Made by a program: the position numbers and the translations under genes
The notes under the pieces: model-generated
Database searches by the model: none
Told to the model about the DNA's origin: nothing
Seen by the model: the letters and a program-made list of their open reading frames with translations, nothing else
Assembly (NCBI GenBank): GCA_023444765.1
Contig: JAEXLY010000243.1
Coordinates: forward strand, 1 to 21,427
Reading direction: 5' to 3'
Length of the DNA: 21,427 nucleotides
Source: Pseudomonadota bacterium
GTDB lineage: Bacteria; Pseudomonadota; Gammaproteobacteria; Xanthomonadales; Xanthomonadaceae
Part shown: positions 9,561 to 16,412 of the stretch, in pieces
Position numbering within the stretch: position 1 is the stretch's first letter
Layout: every line of letters begins with the position of its first letter

Positions 9561-9871
9561 GCCAGGGACCGTCCACTCCGATCAGCGTGTCCGCTGTTTC
9601 CTGCAACGCACGGGACGCCGTGGAATCCGGCTACCCGGAGAGCTTGCGGATCGGCTTGTCTTCCGCTTCCTGGCACGCAGTAATCGCCGCGGAGCCTGGC
9701 TACTTGGAGAGTCTGCGGATCAGCTTGTCTTTCGATCCCTGCCACGCTCCGTCTTGGCGGGATCTGACTCCTACTCGGACAGCTTCCGGATCAGCTTGTC
9801 TTTCGATCCCCGCCACGCTCCGTCTTTGCGGGATCTGACTCCTACTCGGACAGCTTTCGGATCAGCTTGTC
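9561..9871. repeat. Degenerate ~70-bp tandem repeats derived from the dnaA 3' end
   Basis: At least five head-to-tail units: about 9561-9630, 9631-9699, 9700-9770, 9771-9841 and a partial unit 9842-9871, which is the last 30 nt of dnaA itself. The 9700 and 9771 units are both 71 nt and differ at 7 positions. The 9771 unit and the dnaA tail differ at 1 of their 30 shared nt (CTACTCGGACAGCTT...). Units further from dnaA are progressively less alike, and traces may continue back to about 9511. Each of the two best units has a dyad (GATCCCGC...GCGGGGATC on the minus strand) and three GATC sites. The 71-nt period is not a multiple of three, so the array is not coding. Confidence 0.85.
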
Positions 9872-11185
9872 CCAGTCCTCACGCAGCTTGCCGTCGGTTT
9901 CCATCAGGTTGCGGATCTGGCGGCAGGCGTGGAGCACGGTGGTGTGGTCGCGGCCGGCGAAGGCGTCGCCGATCTCGGGCAGGCTGTGCTCGGTCAGTTC
10001 CTTGGCCAGGGCCATCGCCATCTGCCGCGGACGGGCGAGCGAGCGGGTGCGGCGCTTGGACAGCAGGTCCTTGATCTGCAGCCCGTAGTAGTCGGCCACC
10101 ACCTTCTGGATGTTGGGGATGCCGATCGACTGCTGCTGCGCGCGCAGCAGGTCGCGCAGGGTTTCCTGGGCGAATTCCACGGTGATGGTGCGGCCGGTGA
10201 AGTTGGCGCGCGCGGCCAGCGAGTTGAGCGCGCCCTCCAGGTCGCGCACGTTGCCGTGCATCTTCTTGGCCAGCAGGAAGGCGACCTCGTCGGGCACCAT
10301 CGTGCCGCGCTCGCGCGCCTTGGCCAGCACGATCGCCGCGCGCGTCTCGAAATCCGGCGGGTCGATCGCCACCGACAGGCCCCAGGCCAGCCGCGACTTC
10401 AGCCGCGGCTCCAGGCCCTCGACCTCGCGCGGGTAGCGGTCGCAGGTCATGATGATCTGCTGGCGGCTGTCGAACAGCGTGTTGAAGGTGTGGAAGAACT
10501 CTTCCTGGGTGCGGTCCTTGCCCGCGAAGAACTGGATGTCGTCGATCAGCAGCGCGTCGATCTGGCGGAACTGGCGCTTGAACTGGTCGGACGTCTTCTC
10601 CTGGATGGACCGGAAGAAGGCGCTGTAGAACTCCTCCGAGCGCAGGTACAGCACGCGCGCGGCCGGATTGGCCTGGCGCATGGCGTTGCCGGCGGCGAAC
10701 ATCAGGTGGGTCTTGCCCAGGCCGGTGCCGCCGTAGAGCAGCAGCGGGTTGTGGGCGCGGTCGCCCGGCTTGAGCGCCGCTTGCCAGGCGGCGGCGCGGC
10801 CGAGCTGGTTGCTCCGGCCTTCCACGAAATTGTCGAAGGTGTAATGGCTGTCCAGGTGGCCGGCGAAGGCCACGGCGGACGCGGCCCTCGCCGCTGGCGT
10901 GGTTCCGGAGGCGGGCACGGTGGGGGCGCTGGCTGGTGCCGGCGTCGCGCGCGGCAGCGAGCCGATCTCCAGCTGCACGTCGCCGCTGCCGGCGAAATGC
11001 GCCAGCAGTTCGCGGATCCGCTGCAGGTAGCGACTTTCCACCTCGTCGCGCACGAACGCGTTGGGCGCGTAGAGAACCGTCCGGCTGTCGTCCGAGCGCG
11101 CCTGCAGCGGCTTGAGCCAGGTGTGCACATCCTCGGCCGGCAGTTCGGCTTCCAGGCGTTCGAGGCAGCGGGGCCAGGCATCCAT
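9842..11185 (-). CDS. dnaA: Chromosomal replication initiator protein DnaA
   Basis: AAA+ initiator that binds DnaA boxes and opens the origin. From the ATG at 11185 the protein has 447 residues and begins MDAWPRCLERLEAE, the start expected in xanthomonads. The frame is open a further 51 codons upstream, but that stretch does not resemble DnaA. Domain I is at about 1-80, followed by an alanine/proline-rich linker. Walker A is GGTGLGKT (152-159), Walker B is LLIDDIQ (212-218), and the DNA-binding signature GRDHTTVLHACRQI is at 411-424. No strong Shine-Dalgarno precedes the ATG. The last ten codons, including the TAG stop, are the proximal copy of the repeat array that follows the gene. The gene points towards the putative origin at 8.6-8.8 kb. 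Confidence 0.97.
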   Translation of the reverse strand: MDAWPRCLERLEAELPAEDVHTWLKPLQARSDDSRTVLYAPNAFVRDEVESRYLQRIRELLAHFAGSGDVQLEIGSLPRATPAPASAPTVPASGTTPAARAASAVAFAGHLDSHYTFDNFVEGRSNQLGRAAAWQAALKPGDRAHNPLLLYGGTGLGKTHLMFAAGNAMRQANPAARVLYLRSEEFYSAFFRSIQEKTSDQFKRQFRQIDALLIDDIQFFAGKDRTQEEFFHTFNTLFDSRQQIIMTCDRYPREVEGLEPRLKSRLAWGLSVAIDPPDFETRAAIVLAKARERGTMVPDEVAFLLAKKMHGNVRDLEGALNSLAARANFTGRTITVEFAQETLRDLLRAQQQSIGIPNIQKVVADYYGLQIKDLLSKRRTRSLARPRQMAMALAKELTEHSLPEIGDAFAGRDHTTVLHACRQIRNLMETDGKLREDWDKLIRKLSE

Positions 11186-11330
11186 AGAGCGTTCGTGTCG
11201 CTGTCGTGTCGGAAAACGAGACCGCCCGGCGCGCGGCTGCGGCCGGTCGGGGAGGGCGAAAGGGGAGGGCAGACTACCACCCGCCCCCGGCCCGCGCATC
11301 CGCATGCACACGGCCGCATCCGGGCCCAGC

Positions 11331-11360
11331 TTGACCATGTACGGAGCAGGTGGCTAGAAT
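11331..11360 (+). promoter_or_regulatory. Sigma70 promoter of rpmH-rnpA-yidC
   Basis: TTGACC (-35, 11331-11336) and TAGAAT (-10, 11355-11360) are 18 nt apart; each matches 5 of 6 consensus bases. Transcription would start near 11367, about 32 nt before rpmH. The dnaA start is 146 nt away in the divergent direction. One degenerate DnaA-box-like 9-mer (GCATGCACA, 11302-11310) lies just upstream. Confidence 0.75.
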
Positions 11361-11398
11361 TGCCGGTTCTTTCCGCCCGCTGCACGTCAGTACACGCC

Positions 11399-11539
11399 AT
11401 GGCCACCAAGCGCACCTACCAGCCCAGCAACCTCAAGCGCAAGCGCGACCACGGCTTCCGTGCCCGCATGGCGACCGCCGACGGCCGCAAGATCCTGGCC
11501 CGTCGTCGCGCCAAGGGCCGCAAGCGCCTGTCGGCCTGA
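11399..11539 (+). CDS. rpmH: 50S ribosomal protein L34
   Basis: Small basic protein of the large ribosomal subunit. The 46-residue product MATKRTYQPSNLKRKRDHGF...GRKILARRRAKGRKRLSA is L34 over its full length. No strong Shine-Dalgarno is visible before the ATG. It is the first gene after the 11331-11360 promoter, and rnpA follows after 46 nt, the arrangement found in most bacteria. Confidence 0.98.
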   Translation: MATKRTYQPSNLKRKRDHGFRARMATADGRKILARRRAKGRKRLSA

Positions 11540-11585
11540 GCCTGTTGCCGCCCGGCCGCATGACCGGCCGGAACTTGCTGCTTCG

Positions 11586-12011
11586 ATGATCGACGCCCGC
11601 TTCCCGCGACATGCGCGGGTGCGTGCGCGCGCCGATTTCGATCGCATCTTCAAGGACGGGCGCCGCGTGGCGCTGCCGATGCTGGCGCTGCACTGGCTCG
11701 CCGACGGGCAGCCGGCGCGGCTGGGGCTGGCCGTCTCGCGCAAGGTCGATCGCCGCGCCGTTGGTCGCAACCGCATCAAGCGCATCCTGCGCGACCAGTT
11801 CCGCCACGACCGTGGGCGGCTACCGCCCGGCGCCTATGTGCTGGTGGCGCGCCCCGCCGCGGCCACGGCCACGCCCGACGCGCTGCGCGAGGCCATGACC
11901 AGCTTGCTGCGTCGCGCCGGTGCGTTGCCGCACCCGGCCCCGGACGGCACAATGCCCGCCCGCACGGCATCCCCGCCCCCTTCCACCGCGCCGCGTCCCG
12001 CCGGCGAATGA
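11586..12011 (+). CDS. rnpA: Ribonuclease P protein component
   Basis: Protein cofactor of RNase P, which trims tRNA 5' ends. The 141-residue protein from the ATG at 11586 carries FPRHARVRARADFDRIFKDG, LGLAVSRKV and the RNA-binding signature RNRIKRILRDQFR (61-73). The frame is open further upstream through rpmH, but that is overlap, not rnpA. The last 25-30 residues (PHPAPDGTMPARTASPPPST...) are a proline/alanine-rich tail beyond the conserved fold. yidC starts 13 nt after the stop, so the usual yidD gene is missing here. Confidence 0.95.
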   Translation: MIDARFPRHARVRARADFDRIFKDGRRVALPMLALHWLADGQPARLGLAVSRKVDRRAVGRNRIKRILRDQFRHDRGRLPPGAYVLVARPAAATATPDALREAMTSLLRRAGALPHPAPDGTMPARTASPPPSTAPRPAGE

Positions 12012-12024
12012 GCCTGCCTGCCCG

Positions 12025-13734
12025 ATGAACCAGACCCGCACCTTCCTGATCGTTGCCTGGCTGATGGTGGCGGTGCTGCTGTGGATGGAATGGAACAAGG
12101 AGAAGGCGGCCCCGCCCGTGCAGGAGCCCGTTGCGCCCCTGGCTTCCGGCGGAAGTGCCGTCCCGGCCTCGCCACCAGCCGGCCAGGCTGCGGTGCCGGC
12201 CGCGCCCGCGTTGCCGCAGGCACCCGGCGCGGCATCGGAATCCCGTGCCACCACGGCGCAGGCCGGGGCGGTGCAGGTCGAAACCGACGTGCTGCGCCTC
12301 GTGATCGATGGCGGCAGCGTCCTGCGCGCCGAACTGCTGGGCTACCCGCAGACCCGCGACGAGTCCAGTCCGCCGGTGGTCCTGTTCGACAGCGCTCCGC
12401 AGCATTACTACGCCGCACAGAGTGGCTGGGTCAGCACCAGCGGCCCGGCGCCGAACCACGAGCAGGGCTTCGTGCCGGCGGGCGACGAGCGCAGCGTCGC
12501 CCTTGCTCCGGGGCAGGACGAGCTCGTCGTGCCCTTCGTCTGGCGCGGCCCCGATGGCGTCGAGATCCGCCGCAGCTACGTGCTGTCCCGCGGCCAGTAC
12601 GCGATCACCGTGCGCGACGAGATCGTCAACGCCGGCAACCAGCCCTGGCAGGGCTTCGCCTACCGCCAGCTGCTGCGCGGCTCGCCCAACGTCAAGCGCG
12701 GCATGACCAACCCCGAGTCGTTCAGCCTCACCGGCGCGACCTGGTACGGCGACGAGCGCGGCTACGCGCGCCGCTGGTTCAGCGACTACGACGACGGCGC
12801 GATCAACGCCACCGACAGCAATACCTGGATCGCCTTCGTGCAGCACCATTTCTTCGGTGCCTGGCTGCCGGGCGAATCCGGCGGTGCGAAGAACGCGATC
12901 ACCCTTGACACCGATACCGGCAGCGGCGCGCCGCGGTACCTCATCCGCGAGATGGCGACCGCGCCGGTGGTGGTCGCGCCCGGCCAGCAGGCGGTCGACA
13001 CCGCGCGGCTGTGGGTCGGCCCCAAGCTGGTCGGCCAGATCAAGGCGCAGCAGGTGCCGGGGCTGGACCGCGTGGTCGACTACAGCCGCTTCTCGCTGAT
13101 GGCCTGGCTGGGCGAGGGCCTGTTCTGGGTGCTGGAGAAGCTGCACGGCCTGTTCGGCAACTGGGGCTGGGCGATCGTCGGGCTGGTGGTGCTGGTCAAG
13201 ATCCTGCTGTTCCCGCTGGCGCACGCGCAGTACAAGTCGATGGCGAAGATGCGCAAGTTCCAGCCGCGCATGCAGCAGCTCAAGGAGCGCTACGGCGACG
13301 ACCGGCAGAAGTTCCAGGTCGCGATGATGGAGCTGTACAAGAAGGAGAAGATCAATCCCGTCGGCGGCTGCCTGCCGGTGCTGCTGCAGATGCCGATCTT
13401 CTTCGCCCTGTACTGGGTGCTGCTCGAATCGGTGGAACTGCGCCACGCGCCGTGGATCGGCTGGATCCAGGACCTGACCGCGCGCGATCCCTGGTTCATC
13501 CTGCCGGTGGTCAACATCGCCGTGATGTGGGCCACGCAGAAGCTCTCGCCGATGACCGGCATGGACCCGATGCAGCAGCGCATGATGCAGATGATGCCGG
13601 TGGTGTTCGGCGTGATGATGGTGTTCTTCCCGGCCGGCCTGGTGCTGTACTGGGTCACCAACGGCGGGCTGGGCCTGCTGCAGCAGTGGTACATGCTGCG
13701 CAAGTACAGCGACGCCACGCCCGCCAAGGCCTGA
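12025..13734 (+). CDS. yidC: Membrane protein insertase YidC
   Basis: Inserts proteins into the inner membrane, alone or with SecYEG. The 569-residue protein from the ATG at 12025 starts MNQTRTFLIVAWLMVAVLLW (membrane segment 1). A low-complexity Pro/Ala linker (about 30-80) and the large periplasmic domain follow, then the conserved insertase core with FPLAHAQYKSMAKMRKFQP, KINPVGGCLPVLLQMPIFFALYWVL, MDPMQQRMMQMMPVVFG and FPAGLVLYWVTNGGLGLLQQ. It is downstream of rnpA in the same transcription unit. A terminator follows the stop. Confidence 0.97.
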   Translation: MNQTRTFLIVAWLMVAVLLWMEWNKEKAAPPVQEPVAPLASGGSAVPASPPAGQAAVPAAPALPQAPGAASESRATTAQAGAVQVETDVLRLVIDGGSVLRAELLGYPQTRDESSPPVVLFDSAPQHYYAAQSGWVSTSGPAPNHEQGFVPAGDERSVALAPGQDELVVPFVWRGPDGVEIRRSYVLSRGQYAITVRDEIVNAGNQPWQGFAYRQLLRGSPNVKRGMTNPESFSLTGATWYGDERGYARRWFSDYDDGAINATDSNTWIAFVQHHFFGAWLPGESGGAKNAITLDTDTGSGAPRYLIREMATAPVVVAPGQQAVDTARLWVGPKLVGQIKAQQVPGLDRVVDYSRFSLMAWLGEGLFWVLEKLHGLFGNWGWAIVGLVVLVKILLFPLAHAQYKSMAKMRKFQPRMQQLKERYGDDRQKFQVAMMELYKKEKINPVGGCLPVLLQMPIFFALYWVLLESVELRHAPWIGWIQDLTARDPWFILPVVNIAVMWATQKLSPMTGMDPMQQRMMQMMPVVFGVMMVFFPAGLVLYWVTNGGLGLLQQWYMLRKYSDATPAKA

Positions 13735-13744
13735 CGCAGCTCGT

Positions 13745-13771
13745 GAAGCCCGCCCCCGGCGGGCTTCTTTC
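13745..13771 (+). terminator. Intrinsic terminator after yidC
   Basis: GAAGCCCGCC-CCC-GGCGGGCTTC forms a perfect 10-bp stem with a 3-nt loop, followed by TTTC. It starts 10 nt after the yidC stop and ends only 13 nt before the mnmE start codon. Confidence 0.8.
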
Positions 13772-13784
13772 GTTCCGCGATTCC

Positions 13785-15128
13785 ATGGATCCACGTTCCC
13801 CCGACGCCGCCGACACCATTGCCGCGATCGCCACGCCCGCAGGGGCCGGCGGCATCGGCATCGTGCGCCTGTCGGGTCCGATCGCCATGGAAATCGGCCG
13901 ACGGCTTTGCGCGCAGGCGTTGCGGCCGCGTCACGCGCACCATGTGCGCTTCCGCGACGCCGACGGCGCCGTGCTCGACGACGGCATCGCGCTCGCCTTC
14001 GCGGCGCCGGCCAGCTACACCGGCGAGGACGTGGTCGAACTGCAGGCGCACGGCAGCGCCCCGGTCCTGCGCCAGTTGCTTGCCCGCTGCTGCGCGCTCG
14101 GCGCGCGCATGGCGCGGCCCGGCGAGTTCAGCGAGCGGGCCTATCTCAACGGCCGCCTCGACCTGGCCCAGGCGGAGGCCGTGGCCGACCTGATCGCGGC
14201 GGGCGACGAGCGCGCCGCACGCGCGGCGCGGCGTGCGCTCGATGGCCATTTCTCCATACGCGTGGACGCACTGGCCGAACGGCTGCTGGCGCTGCGCGTG
14301 CATGTGGAGGCGGCGATCGACTTCGCCGACGAGCCGATCGAGACGCTCGGGGGCGATGTCCTGCGCGAAGGCCTGGCCGATGCGCGCGCCGCGCTGGACA
14401 CCCTGCTGGTCGATGCCGAGCGTGGCCGCAAGCTGCGCGAAGGCCTGCACGCGGTGATCGTCGGCCCGCCCAACGTCGGCAAGAGCTCGCTGCTCAACGC
14501 GCTCGCCGGCAGCGAACGCGCGATCGTCACCGACATCGCCGGAACCACGCGCGACCTGCTGCACGAGACGCTGCGCATCGACGGCTTCGAGCTCGACCTC
14601 GTCGATACCGCCGGCCTGCGCGAGGAGGGCGACGCGATCGAGCGCGAGGGCATGCGCCGCGCGCGCGCGGAACTGCGCCGCGCCGACCTGGCGCTGGTGG
14701 TGCTGGACGCGCGCGAACCGGACGCGGGACTGCGTGCGGTGGCCGCGGACATCGCCGGGGTGCCGCAACGCATCGTCGTGCACAACAAATGCGACCTCGT
14801 CGACATGCCGACGTTGCCGGAGGGTGCGGTGGCGGTGTCCGCACGCACCGGCGCCGGCCTGGATGCCCTGCATGCGCGACTGCGCGAAGCGGCCGAGGGC
14901 AACGCGCCGGCCGAGGGCGCATTCACCGCGCGCGCGCGTCACGTCGACGCCCTGCGCCGCGCCGCCCAGGCGCTGGCCGATGCCGCTGTCGTCCTGGCCC
15001 AGGACCAGCTCGACCTGGCCGCCGAGGCGCTGCGCCTGGCCCACGATGCGCTCGGCGAGATCACGGGCCGCACCTTGCCCGATGCGCTGCTGGGCCGGAT
15101 CTTCTCGACGTTCTGCATCGGCAAGTAG
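13785..15128 (+). CDS. mnmE: tRNA modification GTPase MnmE (TrmE)
   Basis: GTPase that, with MnmG, modifies the wobble uridine of certain tRNAs. The 447-residue protein has the N-terminal folate-binding domain (DTIAAIATPAGAGGIGIVRLSG), the helical domain, and an inserted G domain: P-loop GPPNVGKSS (227-235), TTRD, DTAG (274-277) and NKCD (334-337). It ends in the catalytic CIGK (444-447). The ATG at 13785 has no visible Shine-Dalgarno, and a terminator hairpin lies directly upstream, so its expression probably depends on read-through or a promoter inside yidC. Confidence 0.97.
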   Translation: MDPRSPDAADTIAAIATPAGAGGIGIVRLSGPIAMEIGRRLCAQALRPRHAHHVRFRDADGAVLDDGIALAFAAPASYTGEDVVELQAHGSAPVLRQLLARCCALGARMARPGEFSERAYLNGRLDLAQAEAVADLIAAGDERAARAARRALDGHFSIRVDALAERLLALRVHVEAAIDFADEPIETLGGDVLREGLADARAALDTLLVDAERGRKLREGLHAVIVGPPNVGKSSLLNALAGSERAIVTDIAGTTRDLLHETLRIDGFELDLVDTAGLREEGDAIEREGMRRARAELRRADLALVVLDAREPDAGLRAVAADIAGVPQRIVVHNKCDLVDMPTLPEGAVAVSARTGAGLDALHARLREAAEGNAPAEGAFTARARHVDALRRAAQALADAAVVLAQDQLDLAAEALRLAHDALGEITGRTLPDALLGRIFSTFCIGK

Positions 15129-15189
15129 CCCGCCGGCCCCCGCCGCACGGTCGGACGGGACGGATGCGCGGCGTCTTGCCGCCACGTTC

Positions 15190-15205
15190 TGTGGACCACA
15201 TCACA
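15190..15205. promoter_or_regulatory. Candidate CRP/Clp-type operator
   Basis: TGTGGACCACATCACA fits TGTGA-N6-TCACA at 9 of 10 defined positions. Xanthomonads have a CRP-like global regulator, Clp, that binds this motif. The centre is about 93 bp upstream of the transcription start inferred for the 15254 promoter, a distance compatible with class I activation. Confidence 0.45.
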
Positions 15206-15253
15206 GTTTGGCGGCGCGTCGGCACGCAGACTCGACGCCGTCCACGGCGCCGG

Positions 15254-15284
15254 TTGACAAACGCGGCGCACTGTCGCGTCCTAG
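15254..15284 (+). promoter_or_regulatory. Possible promoter of the TonB-domain lipoprotein gene
   Basis: A perfect -35 TTGACA lies at 15254-15259. The -10 is poor: TCCTAG at 15279-15284 with 19-nt spacing is the best I can find, so an activator such as the site at 15190-15205 may be needed. The rest of the 191-nt gap after mnmE shows nothing else. Confidence 0.35.
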
Positions 15285-15319
15285 ACGCACACGGGATCCG
15301 TCTCAACAGGGGAAAATCG

Positions 15320-16360
15320 ATGTCCACCAACACCACCGCGGGCGGCCGGAGGGGGCCGCGTCGGCTGCTGACAGGCGCGGCGCTGGCGATCAGCCTGTCC
15401 GCCCTGCTGACTTCATGCGGCAAGGACGAGGCTCCGCAGCAGGGTGCGACGCCGGCCGCGGCACCGGCGCCGGCCGAACAGCAGCCACCAGCCGAAGCGG
15501 TGTCGGCCGAGGTGGCCGCGCTCAGCTCCGAGCAGTTGCGCGAGGCGGCGTCCAAGGCCTACCAGGAAAGCCGGCTGTACGCGCCCGGTGGCGACAACGC
15601 GATGGAGTACTACCTGGCCCTGCGCGACAAGGAGCCGGCGAACGCCGGCGTTTCCAGCGCCCTGGTCGACCTGCTGCCGATGACGGTGATCGCGACCGAG
15701 CAGAGCCGCGACCGCGGCGATTTCGCCGAGGCCCGGCGCCTGCTGGCCCTGATCGAGAAGACCGACTCGTCCTATCCCGCGGTGGAGCGCCTGAAGACCA
15801 CCATCGCCAGCGCCGAAACCGACGCCGCCCGTCGTGCCGAGCAGGAGCAGCTGACGGCCGAACAGGAGGCGGCGCGCCGCCAGCAGCTCGAGCGCGAACG
15901 TCAGGAGCAGCAGCGCCAGGCGCAGGAACAGGCGGCACGCGAACTCGCCGCGCAGCAGAGCGCGGCCGAGCAGGAGGCTGCCCGCCAGGAGGCCGCTCGC
16001 CAAGAGGCTGCCCGCCAGGAAGCGGCGCGCCAGGAAGCGGCCCGCGAGGAAGCCGCACGCCAGCAGGCGCAGCGCCAGTCCGCGAACCGGCCGGCCGCCA
16101 GCGCCAGCGACCTGCGCCCGATCAGCACGCCGGCGCCGCGTTATCCGCCCGATGCGCTGCGTGCGGGCACGTCGGGCGAAGTGCAGGTCGAGTTCACCGT
16201 CGGCGTCGACGGTTCGGTTACCGCGGTCCGCGTGGTGCGGGCCGATCCGCCGCGCATCTTCGATCGCGAGGCGGTCAACGCCGTCCGCCGCTGGCGCTTC
16301 GAGCCGGTGCCCGCGCCGGTCACCACGCGTCGCACGATGAACTTCAGCCCGTCGCAGTGA
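15320..16360 (+). CDS. Lipoprotein with coiled-coil linker and TonB C-terminal domain
   Basis: A 346-residue protein with an unusual make-up. The N-terminus is a lipoprotein signal (ALAISLSALLTSCGK, lipobox ending at C33), not the uncleaved anchor of a normal TonB. A Pro/Ala linker (about 38-60) and a helical region (about 65-170) follow, then a long Glu/Gln/Arg/Ala coiled coil (about 170-255) with six EAARQ-type repeats. The C-terminal TonB domain (about 265-345) contains PRYPPDALRAGTSGEVQVEF and AVRRWRFEPV. AGGGGA lies 7 nt before the ATG. The TonB domain suggests contact with outer-membrane receptors, peptidoglycan or TolA/TonB partners. Without a membrane-spanning N-terminus it cannot couple to ExbB/ExbD in the usual way. 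Function is unknown. Confidence 0.88.
   Translation: MSTNTTAGGRRGPRRLLTGAALAISLSALLTSCGKDEAPQQGATPAAAPAPAEQQPPAEAVSAEVAALSSEQLREAASKAYQESRLYAPGGDNAMEYYLALRDKEPANAGVSSALVDLLPMTVIATEQSRDRGDFAEARRLLALIEKTDSSYPAVERLKTTIASAETDAARRAEQEQLTAEQEAARRQQLERERQEQQRQAQEQAARELAAQQSAAEQEAARQEAARQEAARQEAARQEAAREEAARQQAQRQSANRPAASASDLRPISTPAPRYPPDALRAGTSGEVQVEFTVGVDGSVTAVRVVRADPPRIFDREAVNAVRRWRFEPVPAPVTTRRTMNFSPSQ
15974..16063 (+). repeat. 15-bp tandem repeat encoding EAARQ pentapeptides
   Basis: Six in-frame 15-nt units encode EAARQ five times and EAARE once. The DNA units differ mostly at third positions (GAGGCTGCCCGCCAG, GAAGCGGCGCGCCAG and others), which points to protein-level conservation of a coiled coil. 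Unit number may vary between strains. Confidence 0.85.
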
Positions 16361-16380
16361 ACCCGGACGGGCAGGAATGA

Positions 16381-16412
16381 GAAAAGCCCGGCTTCGGCCG
16401 GGCTTTTCTTTT
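16381..16412 (+). terminator. Strong intrinsic terminator
   Basis: GAAAAGCCCGGC-TTCG-GCCGGGCTTTTC is a perfect 12-bp stem with a UUCG tetraloop, followed by TTTT. It starts 20 nt after the stop of the TonB-domain lipoprotein. The stem has A and T at its base on both sides, so it could also stop leftward transcription from the ABC exporter. Confidence 0.92.

Larger units (their letters stand above)
8518..9841. other. oriC: Putative chromosomal origin (oriC) interval between dnaN and dnaA
   Basis: A 1,324-bp interval with no gene I can support. Next to dnaN (about 8530-8575) it is only about 45-50% G+C, with a TAAGAAC direct repeat at 8544-8550 and 8553-8559, a candidate unwinding element. DnaA boxes follow at 8648-8737. 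From 8761 to about 9500 it is very GC-rich with no recognisable motif except short dyads such as CCCGTCC-GT-GGACGGG at 8817-8832. From about 9561 to the dnaA stop it carries degenerate ~70-bp tandem repeats. In Xanthomonas the origin is known to lie between dnaA and dnaN, which agrees. Exact boundaries cannot be set from sequence alone. Confidence 0.75.

Noticed and set aside
9305..9745. Minus-strand frame with protein-level repeats (RQADPQTLQ, RQADPQALR)
   Set aside because: The repetition comes from the ~70-bp DNA repeats; the 71-nt period shifts frame, so it is not a repeat protein.
11776..13794. Long minus-strand frame opposite rnpA and yidC
   Set aside because: Antisense shadow of yidC, rich in His/Gln/Arg with no recognisable domain.
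15974..16063. 15-bp repeats as a CRISPR or microsatellite
   Set aside because: No spacers; units are in frame, vary at third positions and encode a coiled coil.
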